Source: Bacteriovorax sp. (lineage in GTDB: Bacteria; Bdellovibrionota; Bacteriovoracia; Bacteriovoracales; Bacteriovoracaceae). Taken from it: a stretch of DNA of 35,619 nucleotides. The translations under genes and the position numbers were made by a program. The notes beneath the pieces were generated by a model, which saw only the letters and a list, made by a program, of their open reading frames with translations, searched no databases and was not told the DNA's origin. Positions 6,954-15,200 of this stretch are shown piece by piece. The stretch lies in contig JACMNL010000028.1 in the NCBI GenBank assembly GCA_014378525.1, forward strand, positions 1 to 35,619, written 5' to 3'. Each line of letters opens with the position of its first letter. Positions within the stretch are counted from its first letter, which is position 1.

Positions 6954-8372
6954 ATGAGCAACCAGAAAGTTGATTGTATTATCATAGGTGCAGGGATGTC
7001 CGGTTTAGCGGCCGGCATTCGCCTGTCTATGTATAATAAAAAAGTTTTGATTCTGGAAAAACATTCAATCAGCGGTGGTTTGAATTCTTATTATGCCCGT
7101 GGAAAAAGAAAATTTGATGTAGGCCTTCATGCGCTGACAAATTTCGTGAGTCCATCGGATCGTGGAAAACCATTTAACAAACTGATGAAGCAGCTTCGTA
7201 TTCCGTATGAAGAATTTAAACTCTCTCAGCAGAATTATTCATTGATTCAGTTCCCTGAAAAAACGCTGAAATTTACCAATGAGATTAACGTTCTGACGGA
7301 AGAGATTTCGCGCAACTTTCCTCATGAAGTAGATGGGTTTATTCGTTTACTTGAGCACATCAGGAATTTTGATGAAGTGAATCTGAATAATGAAACAGTC
7401 ATGGCGAAAGTTGTGGTTGGGAATTTTATTAAAGAGAAGTCGCTGGTGGAAATGATCTTTTGCCCGCTTCTGATTTATGGAAGTGCGTGGGAAAACGATA
7501 TGGATTTTTCCCAGTTCGTGATTATGTTTAAGAGTATTTTTCTGGAAGGTTTTTCGAGACCTGAAGGTGGAGTGCGGACTATTCTGGATTTGCTTCTAAA
7601 GCGTCTGAAAGTTAATGGCGGAGAGTTGAAATACCGTGCGGAAGTGACAAGAATCATCAGTCACAATGGAAAAATATTCGGCGTGGAAATTAATCACAAT
7701 GAAATTATCGAATGTGATCAGGTACTCTCTTCGATGGGGCTTCCTGAAACCTATGGTGTGGTAAGTGAGTTTGAAGAACTAAAAAAACCACAGACTGGAA
7801 ATCTTTCGTTTTGTGAAAGTATTCTGGTCACTGACAAAAAACCGCGTGACCTCGGTATTGATGCCACAATTATATTTTACAACAACCGCCCTGAATATTT
7901 ATACCAGAAACCGAAAACACTTTTTGATACAGAAAGTGCAGTTGTTTGTTTTCCCAATAATTTTAAATATGACTCTTTTGAAGATGATTATTCTGAAGGT
8001 GTCCTTCGCGTGACGAACATTGCAAACTTTGAACTTTGGAATGAATTAAAATCTTCTGAAGATTCATATTTGTACCGTGAGCAGAAAGAAAATGTTTTTT
8101 TGAATGCTCAGAAAATTTTAAAAAGTTGCGGTCTTAAATCAGAATATAACGTTAACTTTAAGGATATTTTTACACCGACAACAATCAAACGCTACACTCA
8201 GCATTTTGATGGAACGGTCTATGGCTCTACTGATAAAAGCCGCAATGGAACAACTCCCATTCACGGACTTTATATCTGCGGGACTGACCAGGGATTTTTG
8301 GGAATTGTGGGCTCGATGTTGTCAGGAATATCAATGGCCAATCTTCACGTGCTTCAAGGTGATTTAAAATGA
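6954..8372 (+). CDS. CrtI/phytoene-desaturase-like FAD-dependent oxidoreductase
   Basis: A 472-residue flavoprotein. The N-terminal Rossmann fold is clear: IIIGAGMSGLAAG (G12, G14, G17), with E35 closing the ADP site in VLILEKH. The C-terminal FAD-contact block GLYICGTDQGFLGIVGSML is typical of the phytoene desaturase/CrtISO/retinol saturase superfamily. These enzymes desaturate, saturate or isomerise long hydrophobic chains. No carotenoid genes (crtB, crtE, crtY) are in the window. The gene starts 2 bp after the ACP and its stop overlaps the oleA start (ATGA). I infer that it acts on an acyl chain, perhaps ACP-bound, as a desaturase or isomerase. CrtI-like enzymes also occur in the candidate ladderane clusters of anammox bacteria. 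Direction of the reaction cannot be read from sequence. Confidence 0.85.
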   Translation: MSNQKVDCIIIGAGMSGLAAGIRLSMYNKKVLILEKHSISGGLNSYYARGKRKFDVGLHALTNFVSPSDRGKPFNKLMKQLRIPYEEFKLSQQNYSLIQFPEKTLKFTNEINVLTEEISRNFPHEVDGFIRLLEHIRNFDEVNLNNETVMAKVVVGNFIKEKSLVEMIFCPLLIYGSAWENDMDFSQFVIMFKSIFLEGFSRPEGGVRTILDLLLKRLKVNGGELKYRAEVTRIISHNGKIFGVEINHNEIIECDQVLSSMGLPETYGVVSEFEELKKPQTGNLSFCESILVTDKKPRDLGIDATIIFYNNRPEYLYQKPKTLFDTESAVVCFPNNFKYDSFEDDYSEGVLRVTNIANFELWNELKSSEDSYLYREQKENVFLNAQKILKSCGLKSEYNVNFKDIFTPTTIKRYTQHFDGTVYGSTDKSRNGTTPIHGLYICGTDQGFLGIVGSMLSGISMANLHVLQGDLK

Positions 8373-9400
8373 AATTCAATAATGTTGTGATTGAAAGTTT
8401 TGGATACGATTTATCAGACACTGTTGTGAAGTCTTCTGAAATTGAAACACGACTTGGAGTTTTGTACGAAAAGTTAAAACTTCCGGAAGGACGTCTGGAA
8501 CTCATGACGGGAATAGCTGAGCGAAGAATGTGGGCGCCGGGAACCAAACCGAGTGACCTGTCGACGAAAGCAGCACTTTCTTGTTTATCAAAATCAAAAA
8601 TTAAGAAAGAAAATATTGATCTGCTCATTCATGCCTCAGTTTGCCGCGATTTTTTAGAGCCGGCCACGGCCTCTGTGGTTCATGCCAATCTTGGTCTATC
8701 AAGAAAAGCGATGATCTTCGATTTATCAAATGCGTGTCTTGGTGTGGTGAATGCAATTGTTGTTGCTGGAAACATGATTGAAAGCGGCCAGATAAAAACG
8801 GCGCTGATTGTTTCCGGTGAAAATGGCGGGCCATTGCTTGAGAGCACACTTGAAGTGCTTTTAACCAATCCATCTATTGATAGAAAAAATATCAAAAAGT
8901 ATATTGCGAACCTTACGATCGGCTCTGCAGCGACTGCGATATTGATTACACATAAAAGTTTATCACCTGACTCGCCAGAAGTTTTGGGTGGAGCCGTTGA
9001 AACAGACTCAAGTGCAAATCATTTATGTCGAGGTGATGGAAATACTCACTCACTTGTTATGGAAACTGATTCGGAAGAATTGTTGAAGTACGGAGTGGCA
9101 CTTGGGCAATCAACGTGGCAAGAGGCCCGCAAGAATCTTGGCTGGACCAATAGTGATGTGGATTTTGTTATTACACATCAGGTGGGAACAGCTCATGAAA
9201 AATTATCTTTAGAATCGTTAGAATTAAATAAAACAAGAACTTTTAAAACTTACCCATTTTTAGGTAACACCGGATCCTCTGCGCTTCCGGTAACTTTAAT
9301 GATGGCCAGTGAGAAGGGCGAAATCAAAAAAGGCGACAAAATCGCGCTTCTTGGAATCGGCTCAGGACTTAGTTCAATAATGTTAGGGGTGAAGTGGTGA
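8369..9400 (+). CDS. oleA: OleA: acyl-CoA head-to-head condensing thiolase
   Basis: A 343-residue KAS III/thiolase-fold enzyme that joins two acyl thioesters to a 2-alkyl-3-ketoacid in long-chain olefin synthesis. Catalytic residues are visible: C123 in SNACLG, H270 in FVITHQVG and N300 in LGNTGSSALP. CRDFLEPATAS carries a Glu (E97) at the position where OleA donates a glutamate into the partner subunit's site; that feature separates OleA from FabH. The identity is secured by the downstream oleB, oleC and oleD. The start overlaps the preceding stop (ATGA). Known OleA enzymes use acyl-CoA; the adjacent ACP raises the question of acyl-ACP use here. Confidence 0.92.
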   Translation: MKFNNVVIESFGYDLSDTVVKSSEIETRLGVLYEKLKLPEGRLELMTGIAERRMWAPGTKPSDLSTKAALSCLSKSKIKKENIDLLIHASVCRDFLEPATASVVHANLGLSRKAMIFDLSNACLGVVNAIVVAGNMIESGQIKTALIVSGENGGPLLESTLEVLLTNPSIDRKNIKKYIANLTIGSAATAILITHKSLSPDSPEVLGGAVETDSSANHLCRGDGNTHSLVMETDSEELLKYGVALGQSTWQEARKNLGWTNSDVDFVITHQVGTAHEKLSLESLELNKTRTFKTYPFLGNTGSSALPVTLMMASEKGEIKKGDKIALLGIGSGLSSIMLGVKW

Positions 9401-10257
9401 TAGTTCCTCAAAATTTAAAAAATGAATATCCTTTTAATCCGCACTTCAATCAGGTGGGAAAAGATAAATTACACTATATTGATGAAGGGACCGGCGAAGT
9501 CATTTTTATGCTTCACGGTAATCCTACGTGGTCTTTCTTTTACAGAAATCTTGCGAAACATTTCAGTAAAACGAATCGTGTAGTAGTTCCCGATCATATC
9601 GGCTGCGGGTTGTCTGATAAACCTCAGGATTATGAGTACACCCTGGAAAATCATATTGAGAACACAGTTTCTCTAATTAAAAAACTTGGTTTGAAAGATA
9701 TCACTTTAATCGTTCACGATTGGGGTGGAGCGATCGGTATGGGTGTGGCCACCCGTCATCCTGAGCTTATTAAAAAAATGGTTATTATGAATACGGCAGC
9801 GTTTCGCTCTATGGAAATCCCTATGAGGATTAACATTCTTAGAAATCCGGTTGGCGAATGGTTTATCAGAACTTTCAATGGATTTGCAGGGCCTGCAACA
9901 ACAATGGCCGTGACAAAAAAATTATCTCCGCTGGTTAAGCAGGGATTTATTTTACCTTACGATAATTTTGAATCGAGAATAGCAACGGCGAAATTTGTCC
10001 GCGATATTCCAATGGACACAAGTCATCCGACTTACAAAACGCTATCAAACATTGAAGATAAGCTGAAAAATTTAAAAGTCCCTACTCTGCTTTTATGGGG
10101 AGAGCAGGATTTTTGTTTCACGATGAATTTCCAGAAAAGATGGCTGGAGTTTTTTCCTGATTCTAAAGTTAAGACTTTTCCGGATGCCGGCCACTACCTG
10201 GTGGAAGATAAAACGAAAGAAGTCATTGCAGAAATTGAAACATTTTTAAAAGCGTAA
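9397..10257 (+). CDS. oleB: OleB: beta-lactone decarboxylase (haloalkane-dehalogenase fold)
   Basis: A 286-residue alpha/beta hydrolase. OleB turns the cis-beta-lactone made by OleC into a cis-olefin and CO2. The haloalkane-dehalogenase-type triad is visible: nucleophile D108 in VHDWGG, acid D238 in WGEQDF and base H266 in DAGHY. The HGNPTW oxyanion loop is near residue 40. The nucleophile is Asp, not Ser, as expected for OleB. Two GTG codons (9394, 9397) can start it. I choose 9397 because GTGA then overlaps the oleA stop and AGGGG sits at better spacing. The gene is separate from oleC, unlike the oleBC fusions of some bacteria. Confidence 0.9.
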   Translation: MIVPQNLKNEYPFNPHFNQVGKDKLHYIDEGTGEVIFMLHGNPTWSFFYRNLAKHFSKTNRVVVPDHIGCGLSDKPQDYEYTLENHIENTVSLIKKLGLKDITLIVHDWGGAIGMGVATRHPELIKKMVIMNTAAFRSMEIPMRINILRNPVGEWFIRTFNGFAGPATTMAVTKKLSPLVKQGFILPYDNFESRIATAKFVRDIPMDTSHPTYKTLSNIEDKLKNLKVPTLLLWGEQDFCFTMNFQKRWLEFFPDSKVKTFPDAGHYLVEDKTKEVIAEIETFLKA

Positions 10258-10264
10258 AACTGAA

Positions 10265-11908
10265 ATGAATATAGCTGCAAGACTGTCTGCCAATGCGAAA
10301 ACCTTCCCCGATAAAAAAGCGGTCGTGTTTCCTGTATTCAATAAAAAAACTAAAGTCTATGACTACCAGTCGCTGACATTTCGCGAGCTGGAAATACGTT
10401 CAAATAAGTTTGCCACTCAACTGGAGAAACTGGGATTAAAAAAAGGAGACAAGACTCTTCTTTTTTTACGACCGAGTCTGGATTTTTCGGCCATGACATT
10501 CGCTCTTTTTAAACTGGGAGTCGTTCCTGTTTTTATCGATCCGGGAATGGGCAGGGCCAATCTTTTGAAATGTATTAAAGAAGCAAAACCTGTGGGACTC
10601 ATCGCTGAAAAAGAAGTTCATATCGCCCGTCTGCTATTCCGTGGAACTTTTAAATCAATTAAATTCAGCGTCACTAACGGCAGTCGTTCATGGGGACGCA
10701 TGCTGAAGATCTCGTCGATGAAGATGGAAAAAACGCAGACATTTAAGAGTGCCACATTTGAGGCGGATGATACAGCGGCCATTCTTTTTACTTCAGGTGG
10801 AACGGGTGCACCTAAAGGTGTGGTTTACTCGCATTCTATTTTTGACCAGCAGACAACAATTCTGCGCGACCTGTATAATCTTTCAATGCACGATGTGGAC
10901 CTTCCAGGGTTCCCGCTTTTTTCTCTTTTCACCATTGCAATGGGGATGACGAGTTGTATTCCCGATATGGATCCCAGTAAACCGGGTTCATGTGATCCAA
11001 AAAAACTTTATCAAAATATCATTGATCAGAAACCTACTTTCGTTGCGGGATCTCCTGCAATCTGGGAACGTGTGGCAGATTACTGCATTGAAAATAATTT
11101 AACTCTTCCTGGTGTTAAATATGTCGTGATGTTTGGTGCGCCTGTTTCTGTGTTAATTCATAGAAAATTTAAAGCGCTTTTACCTAATGGAACAACTTAT
11201 ACACCTTATGGTGCAACTGAAGCTCTTCCGGTGAGTAACATCAGTGGCGACTTTATTTTAAAGAATACTGCTCAGGCGACTGAAAACGGGAAAGGAACCT
11301 GTATCGGAACTCCTGCTCCGGGCACAACAGTAAAAATAATTAAAATTACTGATGATGTGATTGAAAAATTATCTGACGCTAAGATTTTATCGCCGAATGA
11401 AATCGGTGAAATAATTGTCAGTGGTCCGACTGTGACGAAAGAGTATCTTGATTTGCCTTCGATCACCCGTGAAGCAAAAATTTATGATGGTGAAACCATC
11501 TGGCACCGTATGGGTGACATGGGATTTGTAGATCCGGATGGATTATTATGGTTTTTAGGAAGAAAAGGACACCGCGTGGAAACAACGGAAGGACTCATGA
11601 CTCCAATTTCAGTTGAAGCAATTTTTAACAGACATCCTTCTGTCAGAAGATCTGCACTGATTGGTCTTGGGAAATTAGGAAGGCAAACTCCGGCCATCGT
11701 CATTGAGCGAAGTGACGGGCAATTTTTATCAGGAAAAGAAAGATCCATATTTGAAAGTGAGCTTTTATCACTCGCTAAAAAATCTCCTCATACGGCCATG
11801 ATTCAGAAAATATTTTTAAGTAAACATTTTCCAGTCGATGTTCGTCACAATATAAAAATCGACCGGACTAAATTAAAAGAAGAAATAGAAAGTCATGACG
11901 AAAATTAA
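10265..11908 (+). CDS. oleC: OleC: beta-lactone synthetase (AMP-ligase superfamily)
   Basis: A 547-residue acyl-adenylate-forming enzyme. OleC uses ATP to close 2-alkyl-3-hydroxy acids to beta-lactones. The phosphate loop is LFTSGGTGAPKG (~174-185), with Gly where Ser is usual in SGSTG. YTPYGATEA (312-320) is the aromatic/Glu motif, WHRMGDMG carries D418, and LGRKGHRVET follows. IDPGMGRANLLKCI (91-104) and PVDVRHNIKIDR near the C-terminus are characteristic of OleC rather than ordinary acyl-CoA ligases. It starts 7 bp after oleB with a weak ribosome site, so coupling is likely, and overlaps oleD by 14 bp. Confidence 0.92.
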   Translation: MNIAARLSANAKTFPDKKAVVFPVFNKKTKVYDYQSLTFRELEIRSNKFATQLEKLGLKKGDKTLLFLRPSLDFSAMTFALFKLGVVPVFIDPGMGRANLLKCIKEAKPVGLIAEKEVHIARLLFRGTFKSIKFSVTNGSRSWGRMLKISSMKMEKTQTFKSATFEADDTAAILFTSGGTGAPKGVVYSHSIFDQQTTILRDLYNLSMHDVDLPGFPLFSLFTIAMGMTSCIPDMDPSKPGSCDPKKLYQNIIDQKPTFVAGSPAIWERVADYCIENNLTLPGVKYVVMFGAPVSVLIHRKFKALLPNGTTYTPYGATEALPVSNISGDFILKNTAQATENGKGTCIGTPAPGTTVKIIKITDDVIEKLSDAKILSPNEIGEIIVSGPTVTKEYLDLPSITREAKIYDGETIWHRMGDMGFVDPDGLLWFLGRKGHRVETTEGLMTPISVEAIFNRHPSVRRSALIGLGKLGRQTPAIVIERSDGQFLSGKERSIFESELLSLAKKSPHTAMIQKIFLSKHFPVDVRHNIKIDRTKLKEEIESHDEN

Positions 11909-12887
11909 AGTCCTCGTTACAGGTGCAGGCGGATTTTTAGGCGGGTATATTGTCCGTGATCTGATGGCGTCTGGTTTGTATGAAGTTTTTTCTTTTTCAC
12001 GAAGTCTTTATCCTAAGCTTGATACTCTTGGGGTGGTTCAACGTCAGGGGGATTTAGGGAATTATGAAGATGTTGAAGCTGCACTCACTGGAATGGATGC
12101 AGTTATTCATACCGCTTCACAGGTTGGGATGTGGGGGCATTATAAAGATTTTTATCGCACCAATGTAACTGGCACAGAAAATATAATTCATGCCTGTCAT
12201 AAGTTAAATATTTCTAAACTGGTTTATACCAGTACACCGAGTGTGGCGTTTGGTGATCAGAGTCTATGCGGCGTGAATGAATCGACACCTTATCCTGAAA
12301 GATATTTTAGTATGTATGCAGAGACAAAAGCGATTGCGGAGAAGATTGTTCTTCTTGCAAATAACGGTGTGTTGTCGACTGTGGCCCTAAGACCGCATTT
12401 AATTTTCGGGCCTGGAGATTTGAATCTGGTTCCCCGTGTGGTTGAAGCAGCGAGAGCGGGTAAATTAAAAATTATTGGTGACGGTGAAAATTTAGTTGAT
12501 GTGACTTATGTGGAGAATGCTTCACTCGCGCACGTAATGGCGCTGGAAAAATTAAATTCTAAATCTTCTATTGCCGGCAAGGCGTATTTTTTAGGCCAGG
12601 GGCCGGTAAAGTTATGGGATTTTACCAATGAGCTTTTAAAGCGCTCTGGTGAGGCGCCTGTGACTCAGAAAATTCCGTTTGGTGTAGCGTACTTCGTAGG
12701 GTTTCTGATTGAAGTGATGCTGAAGCTTGCGGGGAAATTTGATACTCATCCTGCGATGACGAGGTTTGTGGCCTTGCAGTTGGGCAAGTCACATTATTAT
12801 AGTCATAAAAATTTAGAAAATGATTTAGGTTTTGTGCCTAAATATTCTATTGAAGAAGGACTGGATAAACTTTTTCAAACCTATTGA
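11895..12887 (+). CDS. oleD: OleD: NAD(P)H-dependent 2-alkyl-3-ketoacid reductase
   Basis: A 330-residue extended short-chain dehydrogenase. OleD reduces the OleA product to the 2-alkyl-3-hydroxy acid used by OleC. It shows the nucleotide motif VTGAGGFLGG (TGxxGxxG) at residues 8-17, S113 in YTSTPSV, and the catalytic pair Y141/K145 in SMYAETKAIAEK. The RPHLIFGPGD block is typical of the 3-beta-HSD-like branch to which OleD belongs. It overlaps the end of oleC by 14 bp and is the last gene of the operon; the stop overlaps the convergent secreted-protein gene by 7 bp. No terminator is visible. Confidence 0.92.
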   Translation: MTKIKVLVTGAGGFLGGYIVRDLMASGLYEVFSFSRSLYPKLDTLGVVQRQGDLGNYEDVEAALTGMDAVIHTASQVGMWGHYKDFYRTNVTGTENIIHACHKLNISKLVYTSTPSVAFGDQSLCGVNESTPYPERYFSMYAETKAIAEKIVLLANNGVLSTVALRPHLIFGPGDLNLVPRVVEAARAGKLKIIGDGENLVDVTYVENASLAHVMALEKLNSKSSIAGKAYFLGQGPVKLWDFTNELLKRSGEAPVTQKIPFGVAYFVGFLIEVMLKLAGKFDTHPAMTRFVALQLGKSHYYSHKNLENDLGFVPKYSIEEGLDKLFQTY

Positions 12888-14980
12888 TCCACCACCACCG
12901 ACGAAGGCGCACGCAAGTTCTCTACGCGCATATAATTATCAACAGCTCCCAGCCCTTTAAAGGCCCCTTCATGAAAGCTCGTCGAGAACGTGCTACCCTC
13001 CGCTGTGACTGCATCGAACGATCCGAAGAAAAATACGTTTTGAACTCCGAACAAGTTGTAGAAATGAACTTTACTGTAAGAATTGTTCACGATGTTGCTC
13101 GAAAGATTTTTTAAAGGCCATAGTGGAACATTAACCCACTCTGACTCTTGAAGTGCTGTCATATCTGCAAGGCAGTTTTTAATATACGCACGTTTTTTGG
13201 CCGGAAAGAAAAAGAACTTCATAGCTTTTTTCTCACAGCTATTGATCGCATCGCTTGAAACTTTATCGTGAGTTAAATCTTTTAAGTAATCTACATAATC
13301 GTTTTGAAGTGAGTTTCTGCAGCCATCAAAAAGATTTCTCAGGTTGAAAAAACTTGATTTAGGATATTCATTGCAAAGACCATCAAGATAATCAAAGACT
13401 GTTCCGATTTGCTGATGATTTAAATATCTAATCCCGTCAATATTGACCTGGTAACTTCCCTGCACGTGGAAAGGTGCTTTTAACTGCTCATTATCAATCA
13501 TTGTAACGGCAATCGGGTCTACACCTGAAAAGCGCTCAAGAATAAACTTTGCACGGTCGCGGTATTTTTTACCGGACATACCAGTAGTTTTTTGTGTCGT
13601 GAAATCTGAAACGAAGGTCATCGATAATTTTTGCTCGTTATTTGAAGAGACTCCAACATCAAGGTACTCGCGTGCTTCAAGCAGGTTTCTTGTACTGTCG
13701 TATTCTAGAGTAACTTTTTTTGTATCACTTGCAAGATTCGTTGCCGAGACATCTGAATTTGTAAGTGCAAAAATGAAGCTTGCAAATAATCTTGAGATGA
13801 AACTTTCTGTGTATTTCATTTTTTCGTAATAGTGACGGAAGAAAGTTTTTACAACTCCTTTAGTTGTAATTTCAATTTGCTGAGTTTTGGAATTTTTTTG
13901 TCCACCCAATAAAAGGAAATTGTATTTGTGTGAGATTGTCTGAGAAACTTTCTTTTCTTCAGAGATGATATAAGGAGCAAGGATATCTAAATCCCCTTCG
14001 CGGTTTTTTAAAATCTGCTGAATTTCCATTGAGACCGGGCTTTGAACATCAAGTTCTTTCAAGTCCATTTGGGCCATGTTCAGGTACACTTTATAACTTG
14101 AATCCATTTCATAACTAAAGTCGTAGGAAAGAAGAGTCATCTTCAGGATGTGAAGGAAGTCGGCCTGAAGAGCTAAACTTACACCAGCAGTAGCGATTTT
14201 TGATTTTTCTGAAGTGATTTGAAGATGTGAATCTCCAAGTGAAACAACTTCTACTCTCGTAAGTTTTTCAAACTTTGCCAGAACACCGGCCATTCCTGTT
14301 ACACCTGTATAAATAGGTGCTGATACAATTCCACCTGCTTTAACTGAAATTGAGTCTTCCTTGAAAACCATTTCGTTCGGGTCAAGGTTTGCTACATTTG
14401 AAATACTAAGAGCTGTAAAAGGCATGAAAAGTTTTTCGAAGTGGCCCATCAATCCATCGTTATATGAATTGGCGTAGTGAACCCATGTGAATTTTCTTTT
14501 GAAAACAATCCCTGCGAAGGCCGCGAGATTTTCTTGTGACATATCGATGACCTGCTGGTCGCGAAGGCTTCCGAAAACTTTGGAAGCGTCGATATCAACT
14601 GTAAATGTGTCTGTAACAATCCAGCGCTTGTCATCGAAAAGATCGGGTGCCAGGTTTCTGTCTAAACTCACGCCGAAATTTATAAATGGTTTTCTATAAG
14701 AGAACCCGATGCTGTTAAGGCCACCGGTAATTGAAAGAGCATTGTTGGCAAGAACACGTTCTGCTTCTCTTTTTCCAATCGCTGCATATGTTAAATTGAA
14801 TTCATCTGCAATCTGCTGATAAAGACTTGCGTCTCCACCAACTGTCGTATCAACACCAGTGCCAGTGGCCGAGATGCTTTTTAATTGAGTGAGTGTATTA
14901 AAACTGTCTTGAGCATGAGCGAATGTCATCGTCACAAGTGACAGCGTAGTCAAAACTAAGACTTTTAATTTGGTTTTCAT
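12881..14980 (-). CDS. Large secreted protein of unknown function
   Basis: A 699-residue protein with a signal peptide (KTKLKVLVLTTLSLV, cleavage after AHA near residue 23). The body mixes long beta-rich stretches with polar linkers. Cysteines cluster only in the last third (LCNEYP, DGCRNS, NSCEKK, KNCLAD), compatible with disulfides outside the cytoplasm. The start is placed at the ATG at 14980, because GGGG lies six to seven bases upstream and the hydrophobic core then follows directly; an ATG four codons earlier (14992) has no ribosome site. I recognise no domain. It lies between the ole operon and the divergent DAHL-like gene, with no evidence that it takes part in lipid synthesis. Confidence 0.65.
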   Translation of the reverse strand: MKTKLKVLVLTTLSLVTMTFAHAQDSFNTLTQLKSISATGTGVDTTVGGDASLYQQIADEFNLTYAAIGKREAERVLANNALSITGGLNSIGFSYRKPFINFGVSLDRNLAPDLFDDKRWIVTDTFTVDIDASKVFGSLRDQQVIDMSQENLAAFAGIVFKRKFTWVHYANSYNDGLMGHFEKLFMPFTALSISNVANLDPNEMVFKEDSISVKAGGIVSAPIYTGVTGMAGVLAKFEKLTRVEVVSLGDSHLQITSEKSKIATAGVSLALQADFLHILKMTLLSYDFSYEMDSSYKVYLNMAQMDLKELDVQSPVSMEIQQILKNREGDLDILAPYIISEEKKVSQTISHKYNFLLLGGQKNSKTQQIEITTKGVVKTFFRHYYEKMKYTESFISRLFASFIFALTNSDVSATNLASDTKKVTLEYDSTRNLLEAREYLDVGVSSNNEQKLSMTFVSDFTTQKTTGMSGKKYRDRAKFILERFSGVDPIAVTMIDNEQLKAPFHVQGSYQVNIDGIRYLNHQQIGTVFDYLDGLCNEYPKSSFFNLRNLFDGCRNSLQNDYVDYLKDLTHDKVSSDAINSCEKKAMKFFFFPAKKRAYIKNCLADMTALQESEWVNVPLWPLKNLSSNIVNNSYSKVHFYNLFGVQNVFFFGSFDAVTAEGSTFSTSFHEGAFKGLGAVDNYMRVENLRAPSSVVVDQ

Positions 14981-15134
14981 CGAAGACCCCATCTGATACG
15001 TGACATTCTATAGAGGCTCTTCGGTGATCCCTAGTCAAAGCTTGATCGTTTTAGTTTCCTATGTTTAACGATTACTGATAATTCGAAAAAGTGCCAAGAT
15101 TTTGTAGCAGTTCGCTATGTAAGGCAGCATCATT

Positions 15135-15176
15135 AAAGTTTTTTGATCAAGTATCCGATAGTGATCGCAAAACTTT
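15135..15176. repeat. Nested inverted repeat flanked by direct repeats
   Basis: Outer arms AAAGTTTT (15135-15142) and AAAACTTT (15169-15176) enclose inner arms GATCA (15145-15149) and TGATC (15162-15166), with a two-base internal bulge on each side and a 12-nt loop. A 9-bp direct repeat, GCATCATTA, lies on both sides (15127-15135 and 15187-15195). It occupies the divergent promoter gap, 25 bp before the DAHL-like start. It could be a cruciform operator or a leader hairpin. There is no T-tract for a terminator. Confidence 0.5.
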
Positions 15177-15200
15177 TCCTTTTCAGGCATCATTACCGGA

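Noticed and set aside
5449-12887. PUFA synthase (pfa-type) upstream of ole genes as in Shewanella
   Set aside because: The KS and ACP are separate small proteins of type II form; there are no multidomain PfaA-D-like proteins or tandem ACPs.
12881-14980. Membership of the large secreted protein in the olefin pathway as an exporter
   Set aside because: No transporter or lipid-binding signature is seen, and it is on the opposite strand with its own promoter region. Proximity alone is not enough.
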